From Unio delphinus (Eukaryota; Mollusca; Bivalvia; Unionida; Unionidae), in assembly GCA_029339505.1 (NCBI GenBank), contig JAQISU010000003.1, positions 18,483,001 to 18,547,000 on the forward strand: a stretch of DNA of 64,000 bases, written 5' to 3'. A model generated the notes under the pieces. The model searched no databases. It had not been told where the DNA came from and saw only the letters and a program-made list of their open reading frames with translations. Every line of letters starts with the position of its first letter. The stretch's first letter is position 1. This document shows positions 15,570 to 25,023 of the stretch, in pieces. The position numbers and the translations under genes are program-made.

Positions 15570-18500
15570 TTGAAGTGGTTGTATATATATGTTTCCATCT
15601 TCATTAAGATGCTTGTCTCAGCATATCCATCTACACATCGCTATAACTATCCATGTTTACTAGAATACATCGAGATATTTCAATGCAAATACAATAATCT
15701 ACGTTGTGGTGTTTCAATTCAGCTTGATTCAATTTCTTGGGAAAAATCTATCTACATATAACAATATACGTAGACTGATAGATAGCTACATAATTCCATC
15801 TACGTGAAGAAGTATCGATATTCATATAACAAACTACATGAAGATAAATCTGACAACATGTAAGCTTTTATCTGGATACATTTCTATAGACAGAAACCAA
15901 ATCACATCCTGTTCAAACAATCGAGATACATATATCAACGTTGAAGTGGTTGTATACATATGTTTCCATCTTCATTAAGATGCTTATCTCAACATATCCA
16001 TATACACATCGATATACCTATCCATGTTTATTAGAATACATCGAGATATTTCAATGCAAATACAATAATCTACGTTGTGGTGTTTCAATTCAGCTAGATT
16101 CACTTTCTTGGGGAAAAATCGGTCTACATATGACAATCTACGTAGACTGATAGATAGCTACAGAATTTCATATACGTGAAGATGTATCTATATCCATATA
16201 ACAAACTACATGAAGATAAATCTGACAACATGTAAGCTTTTATCTGGATACATATCTATAGAAAGAAACCAAATCACATCGTGTTGTATCAATCGAGATA
16301 CATATATCAACGTTGAAGTGGTTGAATACATATGCTTCCATCTTCATTAAGATGCTTATCTCAACATATCCATCTACACATCGCTATAACTATCCATGTT
16401 TACTAGAATACATCGAGATATTTCAATGCAAATACAATAATCTACGTTGTGGTGTTTCAATTCAGCAAGATTCAATTTCTTGGGGAAAAATCTATCTACA
16501 TATGACAATATACGTAGACTGATAGATAGCTACATAATTCCAACTACGTGAAGAAGTATCTATATACATTTAACAAACTACATGAAGATAAATCTGATAA
16601 CATGTAAGCTTATGTTTGGGAATATATCTGTAGATCGAAACCAAATTATATCGTGCTACATCAATCGAGATATATATATCAACGTTGAAGTGGTTGAATA
16701 CATATCCTTCCATCTTCATTAAGACGCTTCTCACAACATTACCATCTACACATCGCTTTGACTATCCATGTTTACTAGAATACATCGAGATATTTCAATG
16801 CAAATATAATAATCTACGATGTGGTGTTTCAATTCAGCTAGATTCACTTTCTTGGGGAAAAATCTATCTACATATGACAAAATACGTAGACTGATAGATA
16901 GCTACATGATTCCAACTACGTGTAGAAGTATCTTTGTACATTTAACAAACTACATGAAGATAAATCTGATAACATGTAAGCTTTTATCTGGATACATTTC
17001 TATAGACAGAAACCAAATCACATCCTGTTCAAACAATCGAGATACATATATCAACGTTGAAGTGGTTATATACATATGTTTCCATCTTCATTAAGATGCT
17101 TATGTCAACATATCCATCTACACATCGCTATAACTATCCATGTTTACTAGAATACATCGAGATATTTCAATGCAAATACAATAATCTACGTTGTGGTGTT
17201 TCAATTCAGCTAGATTCACTTTCTTGGGGAAAAATCGGTCTACATATGACAATATACGTAGACTGATAGATAGCTACATAATTTCATCTACGTGAAGATG
17301 TTTCGATATCCATATAACAAACTACATGAAGATAAATCTGACAACATATAAGCTTTTCTCTGGATACATATCTATAGAAAGAAACCAAATCACATCGTGT
17401 TATATCAATCGAGATTCATATATCAACGTTGAAGTGGTTGAATACATATGCTTCCATCTTCATTAAGATGCTTATCTCAACATATCCATTTACACATCGC
17501 TAAAACTATCCATGTTTACTAGAATACATCGAGATATTTCAATGCAACTACAATAATCTACGTTGTGGTTTTTCAATTCAGCTAGATTCACTTTCTTGGG
17601 GAAAAATCTATCTACATATGACATTATACGTAGACTGATAGATGGCTACATAATTCCAACTACGTGTAGAAGTATCTATATAGACATAACAAACTACATG
17701 AAGATAAATCTGATAACATGTAAGCTTATGTTTGGAGATATATCTGTAGATCGAAATCAAATTATATCGTGCTACACCAATCGAGATATATATATCAACG
17801 TTGAAGTGGTTGTATACATATGCTTCCATCTTCATTAAGATGCTTATCTCAACATATCCATATACACATCGATATACCTATCCATGTTTATTAAAATACA
17901 TCGAGATATTTCAATGCAAATACAATAATCTACGTTGTGGTGTTTCAATTCAGCTAGATTCATTTTCTTGGGGAAAAATCTATCTACATATGACAATATA
18001 CGTAGACTGATAGATAGCTACATAATTGCAACTAAGTGTAGAAGTATCTATATAGATATAACAAACTACATGAAGATAAATCTGATAACATGTAAGCTAA
18101 TGTTTGGAGATATATCTGTAGATCGAAACCAAATTATAACGTGCTACATCAATGGAAAAATATATATCAACGTTGAAGTGGTTGAATACATATGCTTCCA
18201 TCTTCATTAAGATGATTATCTCAACATATCCATCTATACATCGCTATAACTATCCATGTTTACTAGAATACATCGAGATATTTCAATGCAAATACAATAA
18301 TCTACGTTGTGGTGTTTCAATTCAGCTAGATTCACTTTCTTGGGGAAAAATCCATCTATATATGACAATTTACGTAGAACGAAAGATAGCTACATAATTC
18401 CATCTTCGTGAAGATGTGTCGATATCCATATAACAAACTACATGAAGATAAATCTGACAACATGTAAGCTTTTATCTGGATATATATCTATAGACAGAAA

Positions 18501-21500
18501 CCAAATCACATCTTGTTAAATCAATCGTGATTCATATATCAACGTTGAAGAGGTTGTATACATATTTTTCCATCTTCATTAAGATTCTTATCTGAACATA
18601 TCGTTATACACATCGATATAACTATCCATGTTTATTAGAAAACATGGAGATATTTCAATGCAGATAAAATAATCTACGTTGTGGTGTTTCAATTCAGCTA
18701 GATTCACTTTCTTGGTGAAAAATCTATCTATATATGACAATATACGTAGACCGATAGACAGCTACATAATTCCATCTACGTGAAGATGTGTCGATATCCA
18801 TATAACAAACTACATGAAGATAAATCTGACAACATGTAAGCTTTTATCTGGATATATATCTATAGACAGAAACCAAATCACATCCTCTTAAATCAATCGA
18901 GATACATATATCAACGTTGAAGTGGTTGTATACATATGTTTCCATCTTCATTAACATGCTTGTCTCAACATATCCATATACACATCGATATAACTATCCA
19001 TGTTTATTAGAATACATCGAGATATTTCAATGCAAATACAATAATCTACGTTGTGGTGTTTCAATTCAGCTAGATTCATTTTCTTGGGGAAAAATCTATC
19101 TACATATAACAATATACGTAGACTGATAGATAGCTACATAATTCCATCTACGTGAATATGTGTCGATATCCATATAACAAACTACATGAAGATAAATCTG
19201 ACAACATGTAAGCTTTTATCTGGATATATATCTATAGACAGAAACCAAATCACATCCTGTTAAATCAATCGAGAAACAATTATCAACGTTGAAGTGGTTG
19301 TATACATATGTTTCCATCTTCATTCAGATGCTTATCTCAACATATCCATCTACACATCGATATAACTATCCATGTTTATTAGAATACATCGAGATATTTC
19401 AATGCAAATACAATAATCTACGTTGTGGTGTTTCAATTCAGCTTTAATCACTTTCTTGGGGAAAAATCTTTCTACATATGACAATATATGTAGACTGATA
19501 GATAGCTACATAATTTCATCTACGTGAAGATGTGTCGATATCCAAATAACAAACTACATGAAGATAAATCTGACAACATGTAAGCTTTTATCTGGATACA
19601 TATCTATAGAAAGAAACCAAATCACATCGTGTTGTATCAATCGAGATACATATATCAACGTTGAAGTGGTTGAATACATATGCTTCCATCTTCATTAAGA
19701 TGCTTATCTCGTCATATCCATCTACACATCGCTATAACTATCCATGTTTACTAGAATACATCGAGATATTTCAATGCAAATACAATAATCTACGTGGTGT
19801 TGTTTTAATTCAGCTAGATTCACTTTCTTGGGGAAAAATCTATCTACATATGACAATATACGTAGACCGATAGATAGCTACATAATTCCATCTACGTGAA
19901 GATGTGTCGATATCCATATAACAAACTACATGAAGATAAATCTGACAACATGTAAGCTTTTATCTGGATATATATCTATAGACAGAAACCAAATCACATC
20001 CTGTTAAATCAAACGAGATACATATATCAACGTTGAAGTTATTGAATACATATGTTTCCATCTTCATTAAGATGCTTATCTCAACATATCCATCTACACA
20101 TCGCTATAACTATCCATGTTTACTAGAATACATCGAGATATTTCAAAGCAAATACAATAATCTACGTTGTGGTGTTTCAATTCAGATAGATTCACTTTCT
20201 TGGGGAAAAATCTATCTATATATGACAATATACGTAGACCGATAGATAGCTTCATAATTCCATCTACGTGAAGATGTGTCGATATCCATATAACAAACTA
20301 CATGAAGATAAATCTGACAACATGTAAGCTTTTATCTGGATATATATCTATAGACAGAAACCAAATCACATCCTGTTAAATCAATCGAGATACATATATC
20401 AACATTGAAGTGCTAGTATACATATGTTTCCATCTTCATTAAGATGCTTATCTCAACATATCCATCTACACATCGAAATAACTATCCATGTTTATTAGAA
20501 GACATCGAGATATTTCAATGCAAATACAATAATCTATTTTGTGCTGTTTCAATTCAGCTCGATTTACTTTCTTGTGGAAAAATCTATCTACATATGACAA
20601 TATACGTAGACTGATAGATAGCTACATAATTTCATCTACGTGAAGATGTGTCGATATCCAAATAACAAACTACATGAAGATAAATCTGACAACATGTAAG
20701 CTTTTATCTGGATACATATCTATGGAAAGAAACCAAATCACATTGTGTTGTATCAATCGAGATACATATATCAAAGTTGAAGTGGTTGAATACATATGCT
20801 TCCATCTTCATTAAGATGCTTATCTCGACATATCCATCTACACAACGCTATAACAATCCATGTTTACTAGAATACATCGAGATATTTCAATGCAAATACA
20901 ATAATCTACGTGGTGTTGTTTTAATTCAGCTAGATTCACTTTCTTGGGGAAAAATCTATCTATATATGACAATATACGTAGACCGATAGATAGCTACATA
21001 ATTCCATCTACGTGAAGATGTGTTGATATCCATATAACAAACTACATGAAGATAAATCTGACAACATGTAAGCTATTATCTGGATATATATCTATAGACA
21101 GAAACCAAATCACATCCTGTTAAATCAATCGAGATACATATATCAACGTTGAAGTTATTGTATATTTATGTTTCCATCTTCATTAAGATGCTTATCTCAA
21201 CATATCCATCTACACATCGATATTACTATCCATGTTTATTAGAATACATCGAGATATTTCAATGCAAATACAATAATCTACGATGTGGTGTGTTTCAATT
21301 CAGCTAGATTCACTTTCTTGGGGAAAAATTGATCTACATATGACAATATACGTAGACTGATAGATAATTACATAATTTCATCAACGTGAAGATGTGTCGA
21401 TATCCATATAACAAACTAAATGAAGATAAATCTGACAACATGTAAGCTTTTATCTGGATACATATATCTATAGACAGAAACCAAATCACATCGTGTTATA

Positions 21501-22127
21501 TTAATCGAGATACAAATATCAACGTTGAAGTGGTTGAATACATATGCTTCCATCTTCATTAAGATGCTTGTCTCAACATATCCATTAACACATCGCTATA
21601 ACTATCCATGTTTACTAGAATACATCGAGATATTTCAATGCAAATATAATAATCTACTTTGTGGTGTTTCAATTCAGCTAGATTCACTGTCTTGGGGAAA
21701 AATCTATCTGCATATGACAATATACGTAGACTGATAGATAGCTACATAATTCCAACTACGTGTAGAAGTATCTATATAGATATAACAAGCTACATGAAGA
21801 TAAATCTGATAACATGTAAGCTTATGTTTGGAGATATATCTGTAGATCGAAACCAAATTATATCGTGCTACATCAATCGAGATATATATATCAACGTTGA
21901 AGTGGTTGAATACATATGTTTCCATCTTCATTAAGAAGATTATCTCAACATATCCATATTCACATCGATATAACTATCAATGTTTATTAGAATACATCGA
22001 GATATTTCAATGCAAATACAATAATCTACGTTGTGGTGTTTCAATTCAGCTAGATTCACTTTCTTGGGGAAAAATCTATCTACATATGACAATATACGTA
22101 GACTGATAGATAGCTACATAATTCCAT

Positions 22128-22348
22128 AATATCTCGATGTATTCTAGTAAACATGCATAGTTATAGCGATGTGTAGATGGATATGTTGAGATAAGCATCT
22201 TAATGAAGATGGAAACATATGTATACAACCACTTCAACGTTGATATATGTTTCTCGATTGATTTAACAGGATGTGATTTGGTTTCTGTCTATAGATATAT
22301 ATCCAGATAAAAGCTTACATGTTGTGAGATTTATCTTCATGTAGTTTG
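22128..22348 (-). repeat. Inverted satellite segment abutting the element
   Basis: At 22127/22128 the satellite changes strand: plus-oriented GCTACATAATTCCAT is followed by AATATCTCGATGTATTC, the reverse complement of the monomer. The inverted piece runs 221 bases to the element end. Its reverse complement aligns base for base with the right flank from 38154 (about nine differences), including the less common GAGAAACATATATC variant. The element is therefore flanked by an inverted repeat of host satellite outside its own terminal repeats. Confidence 0.93.
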
Positions 22349-22593
22349 AGCAGCAGAGAGGGTGAACAGACCACGTTTTCAAGCAAAAATAAGGCTTCCA
22401 GATCATGTTTTCGAACAAAATATGGCCTATAGATAACGTTTTCGAACAAAATATCAGGTTTCCAACAAATCTCATTTAACCAAAAAAAAGTCTCCATTTT
22501 TGCAAAATCGGAGATTTTACGATTTTTTAATCAATTTTGCTCGCAACGATGTGGTCATCCACCCTCTCTGCTGCTAAAGTTTTCAGTTCTGGG
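22349..22593 (+). repeat. Left terminal inverted repeat
   Basis: 245 bases matching the reverse complement of 37909-38153 with three visible mismatches (near 22372, 22484 and 22508). It begins AGCAGCAGAGAGGGTG. The same 16 bases occur inverted at 22560-22575, so the terminal repeat is itself bounded by short inverted repeats. Between 22371 and 22470 it holds three degenerate copies of a 31-32-base unit built on GTTTTCGAACAAAATAT. Confidence 0.96.
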
Positions 22594-22613
22594 TTAATAA
22601 TTCTTTTACGATT

Positions 22614-23270
22614 TTAACCGAATATTTGATCAAGTCCGATACGATATCGTGTCCTAGGATCATGTAGATTTATTGTTGCGAATCCGTGCGGAGTCGACTG
22701 AGCATGACTAAAAAAATCTCGAAATTGATTGAAGTCCATATCAGAGCACCATGTCTGCCAAATATTTCTAAGAGTATGAGTATCAACTCCGTTGAATACA
22801 GAAATAATATTGCAGTTATCTCTGATGACTTTTGGAACCTGAGTGTAGCGTTGAGTGACATATGTCACGTCAGTGTTTTTGTGACGCCCACGGGAAAATA
22901 TTCTAGCAGGATTTTTTTGTTTATCCAACATTATATCGTCGTATACGACTAAATTGTTAATATCTCCGTCAATATCATCAATGCTCGGTGCTTCATCGAT
23001 ATCGGTTATAAAATCAATGGCGTTCTCACCCTTAATTTCTGATGCATTCTCGTTAAAATCCTTTAACACTTCATAACATCGTTGATCATCTACGCTAGGG
23101 GCAATTAAATACAACTTATCCCACTTCATCCATCTCATTATTAAATTGAGTAACAATTGCGTTTTACCGGATCCAGATGGCCCGATTATAATCATCCGGA
23201 TAGAGTTTGGTAGCGCTGCATGATGCTTAATTGGTTCTCTTGTTTTAGTCGCTGAAAAATCAAAAATCAA
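22614..23270 (-). CDS. A32-like DNA packaging ATPase (FtsK/HerA superfamily)
   Basis: Predicted ATPase that drives viral DNA into the capsid. Seen in the 218-codon frame: Walker A GPSGSGKT at residues 30-37, Walker B LVVYDD at 107-112, and a downstream VTQRYTQVP stretch resembling the sensor region of this family; the size is normal for Polinton ATPases. The start is a problem. The frame opens just after a TAA, and its first ATG (residue 26) lies against Walker A. An ATG at 23280 sits upstream but in another frame, separated by T-runs near 23256-23268, so the true N-terminus probably crosses a frame change there. It ends at TAA (22614-22616), 20 bases from the terminal repeat, and is divergent from the zinc-ribbon gene at 23298. 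Confidence 0.9.
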   Translation of the reverse strand: MIFDFSATKTREPIKHHAALPNSIRMIIIGPSGSGKTQLLLNLIMRWMKWDKLYLIAPSVDDQRCYEVLKDFNENASEIKGENAIDFITDIDEAPSIDDIDGDINNLVVYDDIMLDKQKNPARIFSRGRHKNTDVTYVTQRYTQVPKVIRDNCNIISVFNGVDTHTLRNIWQTWCSDMDFNQFRDFFSHAQSTPHGFATINLHDPRTRYRIGLDQIFG

Positions 23271-23297
23271 TTATATCCATATTTCTATACATAAATT

Positions 23298-23627
23298 ATG
23301 GATCTATATTGTGTGAAGTGTAAAACGCGTACTGGCACAGATGACTTGACGACGATTACAACTAAAAATAACCGATCAGCGCTTTCTGGTAAATGCGTGC
23401 AATGTGGTACAAAGAAATTTAGATTTGTGTCTATGAAACCCGGAGATGTTTTTAAAAAAAACGAGGAGGTGATATCGCAGCCAAATTGGCAAAGCTCCCT
23501 GGAACCCCATGGGCAAAGTACCCCAGAGAAAAGCACCTTCCAGGATATAGCTACTGTGGACCGGGAACCAGACTTGATATCAGACTCAATGATCAAAATC
23601 AGTCCCGACCCGGTGAAGAACCAATAA
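23298..23627 (+). CDS. Zinc-ribbon protein (adintovirus X / DUF5679-like)
   Basis: 109-residue frame with ATG at 23298. Residues 5-40 form a two-pair zinc ribbon, CVKC and CVQC, the latter followed by GTKKFRF, the pattern of the small DUF5679-type zinc ribbons common in adintoviruses, Polintons and giant viruses. The part after about residue 55 is low-complexity and overlaps the phospholipase frame, so it may be only what is read when no frameshift occurs. A slippery A AAA AAC at 23456-23462 lies in the correct phase. The product is either a short zinc-ribbon protein, a fusion with the phospholipase domain, or both. Confidence 0.75.
   Translation: MDLYCVKCKTRTGTDDLTTITTKNNRSALSGKCVQCGTKKFRFVSMKPGDVFKKNEEVISQPNWQSSLEPHGQSTPEKSTFQDIATVDREPDLISDSMIKISPDPVKNQ
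23456..23462 (+). promoter_or_regulatory. Candidate -1 ribosomal frameshift site A AAA AAC
   Basis: The zinc-ribbon frame reads AAA AAA AAC here, giving a canonical X XXY YYZ heptamer. A one-base backward slip moves ribosomes into the phospholipase A2 frame, which has a TAA immediately before this point and no ATG before its core. A 7-bp inverted repeat (CCTGGAA 23498-23504, TTCCAGG 23538-23544) lies downstream, further away than a usual stimulator. An A-run length error would give the same picture. Confidence 0.55.
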
Positions 23628-23821
23628 ACGCCATTGATAAGGCCTGTCACCTTCATGATGTTGCTTATAAAAGCAGCAACCTGCAACACAGGCATCTAGC
23701 AGATGTGAAATTAATTCATGCGTTAAATGCTATTCCTGATAAATCCTTCAAAGAAAAATTGGCTTCATTTTTGATAAAATCGGCTATGAAAAGTAAATTG
23801 ATGTTAGGTGCTGGTAATTAA
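23462..23821 (+). CDS. Phospholipase A2 domain (parvovirus VP1-like)
   Basis: Open frame of 119 codons with no ATG ahead of its core; it continues from the preceding zinc-ribbon gene if a -1 shift occurs at 23456-23462. Seen: a PGY..CGPGT calcium-loop motif, then an HDVAY active-site motif (His-Asp pair) about 33 residues later, the order found in phospholipase A2 domains of parvovirus VP1 and of Polinton/adintovirus proteins. In parvoviruses the domain acts on endosomal membrane during entry; that role is inferred here. The C-terminal part is a helical Lys/Leu-rich tail ending LGAGN. Stop TAA at 23819-23821, four bases before the integrase ATG, suggesting one transcript. Confidence 0.85.
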   Translation, partial: RGGDIAAKLAKLPGTPWAKYPREKHLPGYSYCGPGTRLDIRLNDQNQSRPGEEPINAIDKACHLHDVAYKSSNLQHRHLADVKLIHALNAIPDKSFKEKLASFLIKSAMKSKLMLGAGN

Positions 23822-23825
23822 TAAT

Positions 23826-24761
23826 ATGGAATCAATTTATCATTCCCCAAGAGGATACTGGAGGGGTAAATCAGCAGTCCATAAACTCGCTAGCGCTGCA
23901 AAAGTGAAAAAAACCACTGCGGCTAACAAACAGGCACTATGGCAAATTTATCTACCACCGCCTAAACAAATTCAATTCTCGCATTTTGATGTGACAGTTC
24001 CTAATGAAGTTCATCAGGCTGATATATTATTTCTGCCACATGATCGTGGTTACAAATACGCTTTAACCGTAGTTGATATTGCAAGTCGATACAAAGAAGC
24101 AGAACCGTTAAAAACAAAATCAGCCACTGAAGTCGCTTCTGCATTTGAAAGGATTTATCGACGAGGTCCTCTGCGTTGGCCAAATCTGTTACAAGTTGAT
24201 CCTGGCAAGGAATTTCAGGGTGTAGTGTTATCAACAATGAAACATCACAATGTCACCATACGACGAGGGCATACTGCGCTACATCGCGATCAGGCCATTG
24301 TAGAACGATTTAATCGGACGATTGCTGAGCGGTTATTTGGATATCAATACGCAAAAGAATTCATTCAAGAAAAGCGATCCCGTGAATGGGTTAAAAGATT
24401 ACCATCTGTGATTACTGCACTGAATAACGAGATTACTAGAACAATCAACATGAAACCTATCAACGCGATTAAAAAGAAGTCAATACCCGTACAACCACAA
24501 AAAGATTTCAAAGAACCAATTCTTGGTAGTAATGTCATTGTGAGGTACTTATACGAACCAGGAGAGCTTGAAGGGGGTAGAAAAAGGGCTACTGATCCTA
24601 TTTGGAGCGTCACGACGCATAAGATATCTAGTATAACACGATCAACTGGTAGACCTCCAGTCTATAAACTGGATTCAACTGCCCCTCAGCGGGGTTTTAC
24701 TCGACAACAACTACAAGTGATTCCCGAGGATACTCAATTGCCACCGCATGGTCTTAACTAG
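23826..24761 (+). CDS. Retroviral-type integrase (rve fold)
   Basis: 311 residues from the ATG at 23826, four bases after the phospholipase stop. It catalyses insertion of element DNA into the host genome. Catalytic triad: D66 (HQADILF), D125 (LQVDPGKEF) and E160 (AIVERFN), with 34 residues between the last two, plus the VVDIASRY strand typical of the core. The N-terminal 50 residues are basic and lack a clear HHCC zinc finger. The C-terminal third (about 225-300) is a basic, beta-rich segment in the place of an SH3-like or chromo domain, not assigned. The frame is uninterrupted, unlike most genes in this copy. It ends at TAG and overlaps the convergent HNH gene by 8 bases. Confidence 0.95.
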   Translation: MESIYHSPRGYWRGKSAVHKLASAAKVKKTTAANKQALWQIYLPPPKQIQFSHFDVTVPNEVHQADILFLPHDRGYKYALTVVDIASRYKEAEPLKTKSATEVASAFERIYRRGPLRWPNLLQVDPGKEFQGVVLSTMKHHNVTIRRGHTALHRDQAIVERFNRTIAERLFGYQYAKEFIQEKRSREWVKRLPSVITALNNEITRTINMKPINAIKKKSIPVQPQKDFKEPILGSNVIVRYLYEPGELEGGRKRATDPIWSVTTHKISSITRSTGRPPVYKLDSTAPQRGFTRQQLQVIPEDTQLPPHGLN

Positions 24762-25023
24762 CACCGTTGCGTCTATTGCACTCAAGACAGGTCAACATCA
24801 CATTATTTCTGACATGACCGAAATTGTTATTTTTTCTGTCTACGGTGAATTGGCGAGGATCCTTATCCGAATACTGCCAACGCATTATACAATTGCAACT
24901 CGCGCAGTGATTATTCTGTTGTTTCTTCAGCGTAATTATTAATTTAGCATCAATATCAAATTCTCGTTGTTTTTTTGTCCTGTTGTTTGTAACCGGAGAT
25001 TTTTTTATTAATGATGCTAACAT
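24754..25023 (-). CDS. Small HNH/endonuclease VII-like zinc protein
   Basis: 89 residues from the ATG at 25023 (a GTG at 25032 is possible). Two cysteine pairs, CASC and CLEC, bracket a VDRKNNNFGH...NN segment and the end reads CNRRNG, the layout of endonuclease VII-like HNH domains; the usual first histidine is arginine here, so activity is uncertain. It overlaps the end of the polymerase-helicase frame by 68 bases in a different frame. It could be a separate gene, or a C-terminal domain of that protein split off by a frame change at the A7 run near 25011. Possible roles are Holliday-junction or branched-DNA cleavage during replication; this is inference. Confidence 0.65.
   Translation of the reverse strand: MLASLIKKSPVTNNRTKKQREFDIDAKLIITLKKQQNNHCASCNCIMRWQYSDKDPRQFTVDRKNNNFGHVRNNVMLTCLECNRRNGAS

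Larger units (their letters stand above)
12740..20908 (+). repeat. Higher-order satellite block, copy B (about 22 monomers)
   Basis: Direct tandem copy of 4968-12739 with only scattered substitutions. It differs by a longer (TA)n tract (about 24 bases more) and by one extra monomer at about 17057-17428. This is the expected product of unequal crossing-over and is young compared with ordinary monomer-to-monomer divergence. Confidence 0.85.
1..22127 (+). repeat. 372-bp satellite array, left arm
   Basis: Head-to-tail tandem repeat with a 372-base period, shown by the same phrases (for example TTTCCATCTTCATTAAGATG and TCAACGTTGAAGTGGTTG) recurring every 370-374 bases from 1 to the junction at 22127, about 59 monomers. 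Monomers differ by a few percent. Two main sub-types alternate: one reads AAGCTTTTATCTGGATACAT in the second half, the other AAGCTTATGTTTGGAGATAT. The length is close to two nucleosome spacings, usual for satellites. No gene is supported here: short open frames of 62-91 residues recur because the monomer has few stops, and they are open on both strands. Higher-order blocks are listed separately. Confidence 0.97.

Noticed and set aside
1..22127. Recurrent 62-91-residue open frames, many starting MKWLNTY or MWCFNSAR, on the plus strand and some on the minus strand
   Set aside because: They repeat once per 372-base monomer, overlap each other in different frames, are broken in many monomers and show no known domain. 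They are what a satellite monomer with few stops gives, not a gene family.
22263..22497. Open frames of 60-70 residues across the left terminal repeat (and their mirror at 38005-38239)
   Set aside because: They run through the terminal repeat into satellite, occur at both ends because the sequence is an inverted repeat, and have no recognisable domain.
23498..23544. CCTGGAA...TTCCAGG stem as a strong frameshift stimulator
   Set aside because: It begins about 35 bases after the heptamer with a 33-base loop; usual stimulators start 5-9 bases downstream, so it is noted only as weak support.
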